Source: Marsupella aquatica (lineage: Eukaryota > Marchantiophyta). Taken from it: a stretch of DNA of 64,000 nucleotides. The stretch is from positions 18,910,001 through 18,974,000 of the forward strand of contig OZ316897.1 of the NCBI GenBank assembly GCA_973895155.1. Reading direction: 5' to 3'. The position numbers were made by a program, and so were the translations under genes. Shown here in pieces: positions 56,601 through 64,000 of this stretch. The notes under the pieces are model-generated. The model was not told where the DNA came from and did no database searches. It was given only the letters and a program-made list of their open reading frames with translations. Within the stretch, counting starts at the first letter, position 1; the number at the start of each line of letters is the position of its first letter.

Positions 56601-59600
56601 TGCTCTCGTTCCTGGAGCTTAGAAAGCATTTCCGTTTTCTGCCTGTCTAGCTCCTCTCTGAGCCTAGCCTTACGCTGTGCATCCTCCCTGGCCTTGCGAT
56701 CTTGTTCAGCTTTCCACTGTTGTGCATCTTCCTTCTGACTCTTTAAGAGATCTCTCTGATTCTCGAAGGCAGCTTGTTCTTCCCTTAACGTTTCCCATCC
56801 TGGTTAATATTGGAAAGCACCAATTAGTCACCCAACGAGATAATAAAACACGAATTCAACCAAACCTTTGATGATGCAAAAGCATTGTTGTGCCTATCGT
56901 CCATCAACTCTGCGATCCATCGGATCACCAGCGGACCCTTCATTCCTTTTCGTTTTTCACCATGACTATATCCATCCCCAAGCTCTTACAGCACCTTGAT
57001 CGTGTTTTTGTAGTGTGAATGCAGATGTGTATGATGTTGATTGATTGAATAAATTTTTATTATCTACGGAAGGCATTCAGCCCATGGTACCAAATGATAG
57101 AATGCTGGTTATTACAACGCAATGTTTGGATAGGTCAGAGGTCTTGTTATAGGTACCTTTTTCAATTTCTTCCGATCTATTGAGACGGTCTTGCACCTGC
57201 AGCTCCATCTTTGACAAAGCCTGGCCGTGCTCCTCCAGACTTAGTGCCTTCGTCTTGAGGGTAACCTCGTAATCCAACAGCTCTTTTTCCTTGGCTAGAT
57301 TCTCCTGTCGTTTCTCCTCCACCAGACGCTCTTTGTGTGAGATCTCCTCAGCGGAAGCAGTTTCTTCTTTCAAAGCCGCTGCGTGCTGCTCAACCTCAGT
57401 GATCATCTTTTCCAAATCTCTTCTCTCATTGGTTAGCGTTCCCTCCAATTCCTGCATGCAGAAAGAATCACTCGTTCGTAATCTAGAAATCCTTGCATCA
57501 CATCTCCTTGGTGAGACGATGAAGTGTACAAATACAGTTTTTGAATTTATTACATGCTGCCTTCTAGTGATTGGTTTGCACTGACCTGCAGATCACGCTC
57601 TTTATCAACAACTGCTTGCTCCCTCAATCTGACATTTTTCTCCTTTGCAGCAGTCTCGGCAGTCATTCTCTTCACATCAGACAAAGCTGATGCAATCTTC
57701 TCTTCCTGTCACCGACAATGTAAAATGTATTGAGTTGATCATCTTGGTCACAAACTTGTACAGTAGAAGCTGCACATACCACCAGACTTGCCTTTTTCGT
57801 CGTGTCGATCTGTAGAATAGCTGGGTGGTAACCTCGTTGTAAACAATTTGAAGCCTGACGCTATCATTTAAGACAGTGGTGAATTCTTTTGGCTGATTTC
57901 ACCATGTTTTATTAGTCATTATATCAACAGTAGCCTTGGACCTCTTGCAATATATCGTCCAATGGCGACGGAGGTGGTATGAGTTACGGTGACTAATTTG
58001 GCTTAACAGCAATAGGACTTGCTACCGGGGGATCAACAATGCGCTGACCTAGAACTAACTTAAAACCAGCCTGGACCAAATACAAAGGTTCTGTGTCTAC
58101 AAAGTTGTGTACAATGATGATTTTCATGAAGATAAATCGAACTATGGATGCTAGGTACCTGGGAAACAAGCGTGCTTTCCCTACTCTTCAGAAGGTCCTG
58201 TTGTTGCGCTAGATTCCGAGCTAGAGCCTCCACCTTGCCCTTTGACAGTTCAACTTTGTTCCTTTGCAACTCTAACTTCGACGATGCCTGGTCCAGCTCA
58301 GCAACTCGATCGATTATTTGAGCTCCCGCCTGCTCAATGTCAAGTTGTAGTTTTTTCTGCACATGGTATGCATAAGCACGAGGCATGCGATGCAAGCGAA
58401 CTCTGACTTCAAGAGTTGCCATGGACAAAACATTTCAGCATTGTAACTTTGTATGAGGCGACGCTCCGCAATTTTTCATCGTGCAACTCATCCGAGAGGG
58501 ATGACTTGCACAGCAGAACTCGCATCTTCTAAGGCCATTATGACTAATTGCTCGCCATCGGATAAAGTGCATTCCGACCTATTTGAAAAGCGGAAGGAGT
58601 CAAAGCGACAGGCGGATGATATCAGCGCATGTACATAAAAATTAGATGCAACCGAAGGGGGACGAACAAACCAGCTCTTGGATCTGCATTTGGAGTTCCT
58701 CTTTCCCATTAGTGAAACTCTCAATTCTGCTTTGCAGTGTTTCTTCTGCTTCTCTTTGCCAGATTTGCAATTCATCTCTTTTTGTGTGAACTTCCTCAAA
58801 CTCCCTCTCCACCTCACGTCTGGCCACTTCAAGTTCCTCGATTTGGGCTCGGTACTCCTTCGCATGCTTGCGGACCTGAAAATGAATTGAAAATAGGTTT
58901 GTGTTTTTTCAACATTTGAGAAACTTGACGTGAAGAAATTAGAGCGAGGGGTATCCTACGTACTATACACCTCCACAGGGTATTGGTAGATTCTTGTCAG
59001 GAGAGAACACTTATATGTCTCCCGTTTACCAAAGTTCAGCTATTTTCTAGGCGGTGGCTGGCTCCCTGGAAACCATATTTGTAGTTTTCGAATACCTCTT
59101 GTGAGTGCTCGTCATGTTTGGTTTGTAACTCCCTCTCTGCGGCCCATGCGCGTGCTTCCATTTCTGCGAACCGCTTTATCTCGTTAATTGCAAGCCTTCG
59201 TTCTTCCGTCAGCTTGTGCAGATCACTCTTGATTTCAACCTCTTTGCTTTCAAGGATCTTGGTCCTCTTTGCCAGGCTATCTTGCTTTGCTTTCAGTTCT
59301 TCCGTCCAAGTTTCTTGCTCAAGAATCAGCTTAGAATGCAAAGCTTCTGACCGGTCTTGCTCCACTTGGATTCTGGATTCAATTTCCCGCAAGGAAAACT
59401 GTTGTTGCTGCAACTCTTTCTCCTTCACTCGAAGTCTATCTTCCCATGCTTTGACTCTGTCTTCCACCGATTTTAGGTACTCATCAGCTTCTCTCCGTTC
59501 CTTTGAAACACGAGCCCAGGCTTCATCCGCATTCTTCTTCGATGCTTGGGCTTCTACAATGGCCTCTTCCGAGTCTTTAATTCTCTTCCTTTCCCTTTCT

Positions 59601-62600
59601 AGCTCTGCCATAGACTCTTTCGTTTTCAGCCTCTCAATCTCACAGTGCTCATGCATGGACTTCAAAAGTTTCTCCCTCTCATTGAGCTGCGCTGCGAGAC
59701 TTTCTGCAGCCAGAGCCTTCTCTTCTAGCTCACTCTCGATCTCTCTCAGGGTCAGCTCTCTTGCATTAAGCCTGGCTTCGAAGTCTCTCTGTGAATTATT
59801 TGCCCTGTCGCGTTTTCTCTCGTTTGCGATCTTTTCCTTCTCAAATTGCTGCGCCTGTTTCTCCTGCTCCTCCCTCAATCGCTTGATTCCTTGAAGCTGT
59901 GATTCAGCATCTCTCTCACGAGCTGATACTTGCCGAATCCTCTCTTGCACCTTCACACGCTCTTTGTTCACGAGCTCTTGATCATTATGAAGCCTCACCG
60001 AGGTAGCCCACAATTCTTCTTGTAGAGCGCAAATCTCAAGAGCTTTGCCATCAATCGATGACTCATGAACGGATAGGTTTGCAGCTTTTTTCTGAACCTC
60101 AGCCAGTGATACCGCTGCTTCCTGCTCACTTTCTGAAACAGCCTGTACACAATACAAACAATTCCATGCCCCGTGCAGGTTCTGAATCAGCTTGGTCCCG
60201 AAAAAAAAACTGCTTAAGCTTAGTCTGAACTGTAGCATATCGAATTGGTGTCGCCTCCACAGGAATGAGGTAGTAGGTGAGGAGGAATTTACCTTACGCC
60301 GCTCCTGCAAGTGAGTATCCCAAAGGACAAGGCTCTCTCGTTCTTTCGACAATGTTGTCCGCTCCTCTTCTGCCGTACGGGTTTGTTCCTCAGCGCATCT
60401 CATCATTTCTGCAGCTCTTTCAAACTGTTCAGCAGTGGCCTCCTTCGTGTTCATAATTTCCTCCTCGAAGCTTTTCATTCTCTCGGATTCTCTTTCTAAG
60501 ACCACTGCCCATTTCTGGAGGTGGGTTTCGCGCGATAAGAAACCAACAAGTCGCTCACAGACATTGATCACAATCTTGCACCATTCCGCACTGTCTCCGT
60601 TGGCCGCTAAAAGGTGAATTCCCTCCAGATCTATGGTAAAACCCATGGTCCTCGGCTTACTTGGGTCAAATCCGAAGAGCTGGTCTCGACAGGATTCGTT
60701 ATCACATGCCTGCTTCAATTCATTCCACATCTCGTGCAACGCCTTTTCTTTCTTCTCCATCTGTGCGAGGACATCTCTGAGTGCAGCTACAAGCTTCCCC
60801 ATGACCATCGTCCCCGATTCTACATTTTCAAGGGTGACTTCCAAGTCCCGCTTCTGTTGTGCATACCACAAGTAATCCAAACTTCAAGAACCGCATCCAT
60901 TCACAGCTAAAATCAACCAAATCAGCATGTAGAGGACATCTCTTGCGTTTTTTCTTTAGGTAGTTTCCTCACCGTCACTTGGTCCTGTGTGCTCATCCCA
61001 TCATGGGATCAGAAGCAGTCATTCACATAAATATCTTTTACTTTGCACTAACTTGACGAGACACCATGATGGATTACACGAGCGTGATGAAACGAGAGTC
61101 TAGAAACTAAAGCGATGGGTTTCGTGATTGAAAGAGAAAACATATATACTGCTTCGGAGCACGCAGCAACGACGTTCGTCACAACAGTACTAAAGGCAGA
61201 TTTCGCCTAATTTCTAATCCTCGGGTCTGATTTATACTATTGGTCAACGACCTACTCGATCCCCTCTTCAGTCCAATAAGCGTCCCAAGAGCATACAGAG
61301 GTTGGTGACCTCTCATGAGATCATTGACGACGCCAATTGTTTTTGATATTTACCCAGTCACATCCTGCACGTCCTACCAGTCTCCAAGGGCTGCAGATAG
61401 GGAATCCAATCATTTGGTGCAAGCGGGACTAAAAGCGGCAAAACACAGCAGCTGAAATTCTGGAGATTAACTATCCCCTGTTTATTGGTGCTCCTTAAGT
61501 CCCACGGAAGCCGAATCCTGTTCGAAGTTCCTCCGTTGTGTTGCTTTCGAATTCCCACTTGACCAAAGGAGCTAAAACTCACGACAGCATTTAAAACTGC
61601 ACGCTTCATTATATTGTTGAAAAAGGAGATCAGCTTCGCTTCTACCTGCTCAAGGTGATTCACAGCTTCCTCCCGCTGAGACAAGGCATCCTCACATTTG
61701 GATAGTGCCAGGCGTGCTTCAGATAGCTTCTGCTGCTCTTCGAGCAACGTTTCTTCGGCCGTTCTCAGTTTTGACTCTCTTTTCGATAATCTCAGCTCCC
61801 ATTCCACCTGCGCCACCAACGTCAACAGGCTCTCAGCTTCTCTGTGAATTGGAGTTTTTTCTCTACGACACGCTATTAGTGCTGTCGAGACCAGTCTACA
61901 AATAGGACAGCCACTACGAATCGAGGGCTCTGTTTCTATCCTATTACAGCCAATACGTGAAGAACAACGTTGCTTAAAGTGGATGCAATCTGGATGCAAT
62001 CATATAGCTTTTCTCGAGTACCTTACTAATCGTGTGATCTAATTTGTGTTGTACCAGCGCAGATATCTCCTTCCGACCTTTCCAGTCCAACTGAGTATCA
62101 GACTTGAAAGGTTTACCAAATACAGGACCATAGTCTGTGGTACTCAAGCCAGTCCTTTGTTCTGTCACACTCCTTCTGTCTTCCGCGATGATCTATAGTA
62201 CAGAGAAAACTTCGGTAAAAAAAGAAATCTTGCAGGTCACCGAGAAATGAACTTTTGAAAAATGCTTCAATGACTACGAGGACTACTCATTTTGCTAGGC
62301 AATCAGTTTCACAAGCAGGAGCTACAACACGGTTCAAGTCTATGTCATTGCAACTGCGAGTAGCCTGTCAAATGTGAGTAATCAATTACATCTAGTACCA
62401 AACAACTGTGGATGTCCACAATGGGGCCATTTCAATCTACATGATTGCATAGAGGGTTTCAGTACATTCTGGACGGACAGGGGATGGACAGATATGTCCT
62501 TTAACCTCTTCACATTGACTTTCATCGCCAGGATTCTTACATGACTGGAAACGCTTTTGTTGTTAGAAGGCCCTTCAGACAATACTCGATTTTCTTTCGG

Positions 62601-63712
62601 CATCGTTATGGAGTGATTCCTGACAGCCCCAACACCCACAGACATGCAAGGTTTGCACGTGCTTTCCGAAATAAGGTTACGTTGTACAATTTTTACCGAG
62701 CAAACGGGAACAAAAATGATGTCTTTATAAAAAAATTACATTTGCTATTTAAACTCAAGTTCACGAGCAAAACCTTTGCTGGCTGCGTCTGGGGTTTGTG
62801 CCCGGCTCAAACGTGGATCCATCTGAATGCAGCTCAGTTTCTCGTGCTGATGATGCGCTGGGTGTTACAGGTGGGGGAGACCGTGAGGACTGAGCAACTT
62901 CTGTTGATCCAAGCTCTTCCATTCCAACAGGTATCTGCAACCCAGGAGGTCCCTTACCAGAAGAGTAAGTGGCTGGATCAGGAGTAGGCGGTTTTGAAGA
63001 TGTGAAGGCTCCAGGAGAATTTATAGAGGAAGACCACATATTGCTGGTTGTACATTCACGGATAGGTAACTTGGACTGACATGTAGAGTGTGGATTACAG
63101 CGGTTTCTACTATCGATGGGAGTTTCGAGAAGGAATTCAGGTCTCATATGTCGCTGAGTATTTACAGTGAAAATATGGGCTGATGATGATGATGGTGGAG
63201 GCGGTTTAGAAGGTGTTCCATAACTTGGAGGGTAAGACGTATTCTTATCAGTGGACGAGGTGGGAGCTGTGAGATTTCCATTCGCTCGTGGAACGTCATG
63301 AGGACCTGGACACTTTTCTGTAGATGGCGAGGTCGTGATTCTGGTAAATGTTGGACTACCAAGTAAAACAGGGTTTGCCGGCTGTGCAGCTGCAATAGAG
63401 CTGTGCCTTTCAGAGTTCGGAATGAGTGGCAATCGTTGCCTATGACCTGTGGACAAACCTTTATCAGGACTATGGGAGGAGAGGAAAGTAGCCGAACTTC
63501 TGGCAGAAGATAACGACGCTCTGGGTGAGTTTCCGGCTGATCTCCTTTTGACAGTTTTGTGGCTTGAGAACAGGGGATTGGAGTAAGAAAAGGCAGTAGA
63601 GGGAACGGTGCGATCTAGTTCGCAGTTGTATGGCAAAGCCTGCTCTGCTGCTAAGCGTGTCTCCCCCTCCCACTTCTCGGATTTCTTCTGAAAGTGTAGC
63701 CACTGCAAAATT
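53622..63712 (-). CDS. Many-exon gene for a very long coiled-coil protein
   Basis: About fourteen exons can be proposed on the minus strand. Examples with clear splice sites are 58,876-58,677, 58,358-58,161, 57,453-57,159, 55,982-55,819, 55,563-55,452 and about 55,237-53,622 (stop). The last three join in matching phase. The N-terminal part (62,770-63,712) is Ser/Pro-rich and disordered. The middle is almost unbroken heptad-rich Glu/Lys/Arg coiled coil (largest exon 60,141-59,095). One non-coiled stretch has GFTIDLEGIHLLAANGD near 60,620. The C-terminus is Ser/His-rich after NDLASRLTMMEHFEDGLATHLRK-like helices. Total is roughly 2000 residues. No motor, kinase or membrane segment is seen. A structural role at cytoskeleton, nuclear envelope or centriole is possible but unproven; I do not recognise the family. 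The 5' end is unresolved. Confidence 0.7.
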
Positions 63713-64000
63713 TGAGGCCCCAGAGCACCATGAGTGGTTTGAAATTTCACAGCAACGTCCGCTCGCCTTCAAATACAACGACCTGAAAGAGCCTCTAATT
63801 TCCACAGATGTGCCAATAGATTCCAGAATGCGAAAATTACAGGCGAATGCCAAGAAAGGAAACAACGCAATATTGACCACGGAGAAAGGCAATTGCGGAG
63901 CAAGAAAAGCGATTGTTGGCTACAATCCACGCGGTTAAAGGGCCCGTGGAATCAAGAGAAGTTCACGTCGGAACCTTTAAAGTCGGATTACGAAAAGGAC
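63713..64000. other. Unresolved 5' region of the coiled-coil gene
   Basis: Opposed overlapping frames exist on both strands (plus 63,630-63,938; minus 63,470-63,892). An acceptor-like TTTTGCAG at about 63,713 on the minus strand suggests that the first coding exon lies here or beyond the window. I cannot fix the start. Confidence 0.3.

Noticed and set aside
63630-63938. Plus-strand frame of 102 codons at the window edge
   Set aside because: It overlaps the probable first exons of the minus-strand coiled-coil gene; not supported alone.
1-64000. tRNA, rRNA or CRISPR arrays
   Set aside because: I saw no cloverleaf-forming tRNA gene, no rRNA-like block and no evenly spaced repeat-spacer array. 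The tandem repeats found have no unique spacers. A tRNAscan run would be decisive.

Overview
This window is nuclear DNA of a land plant. Plant-type genes (an AVT6-like amino-acid transporter, a phenylcoumaran benzylic ether reductase-like enzyme, a long LRR receptor kinase) sit among decayed transposable elements, with spliceosomal introns of roughly 60-620 bp and multi-kilobase gene-poor stretches. Intron-free metabolic genes and this style of compact gene separated by repeats suggest a non-seed plant, perhaps a bryophyte such as a liverwort; that placement is an inference, not something the sequence proves.

Layout. 1-2 kb: decayed gene with an FCP1/NIF-type phosphatase domain. 2.5-6.6 kb: repeats, including a small terminal-inverted-repeat element. 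8.1-9.4 kb: intact AVT6-like transporter, followed by a broken copy of its own C-terminus. 12.5-15.3 kb: tandem repeats and a very C-rich block. 15.5-28.1 kb: a tandem duplication carrying an intact PCBER-like reductase and a second copy with a frameshift; a two-exon gene of unknown function (19.6-21.4 kb, minus) lies between them. 29.2-43.4 kb: two divergent element-like genes, a ParB-like/DNA amino-methyltransferase fusion (minus) and a DUF7869-type transposase-like gene (plus), separated by a C-rich minisatellite; the second is split by a complete Ty1/copia retrotransposon (36,854-42,662). 43.9-47.5 kb: degenerate repeats and a possible tRNA-derived SINE. 48.0-51.9 kb: two-exon LRR receptor kinase. 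53.6-63.7 kb: many-exon gene for a very long coiled-coil protein (minus).

The most unusual content is the 29-43 kb region. A prokaryotic-type, circularly permuted DNA amino-methyltransferase with a ParB-like N-terminal half lies head-to-head with a transposase-like gene, and both sides carry the same palindromic motif. I suggest they are two cargo genes of one large, now dead, mobile element. Its reading frames are broken mainly by stops that one C-to-T change would explain, as expected if methylated cytosines had been deaminated. The ordinary genes show no shared pathway; transporter, reductase, receptor kinase and coiled-coil protein look like independent housekeeping or signalling genes.
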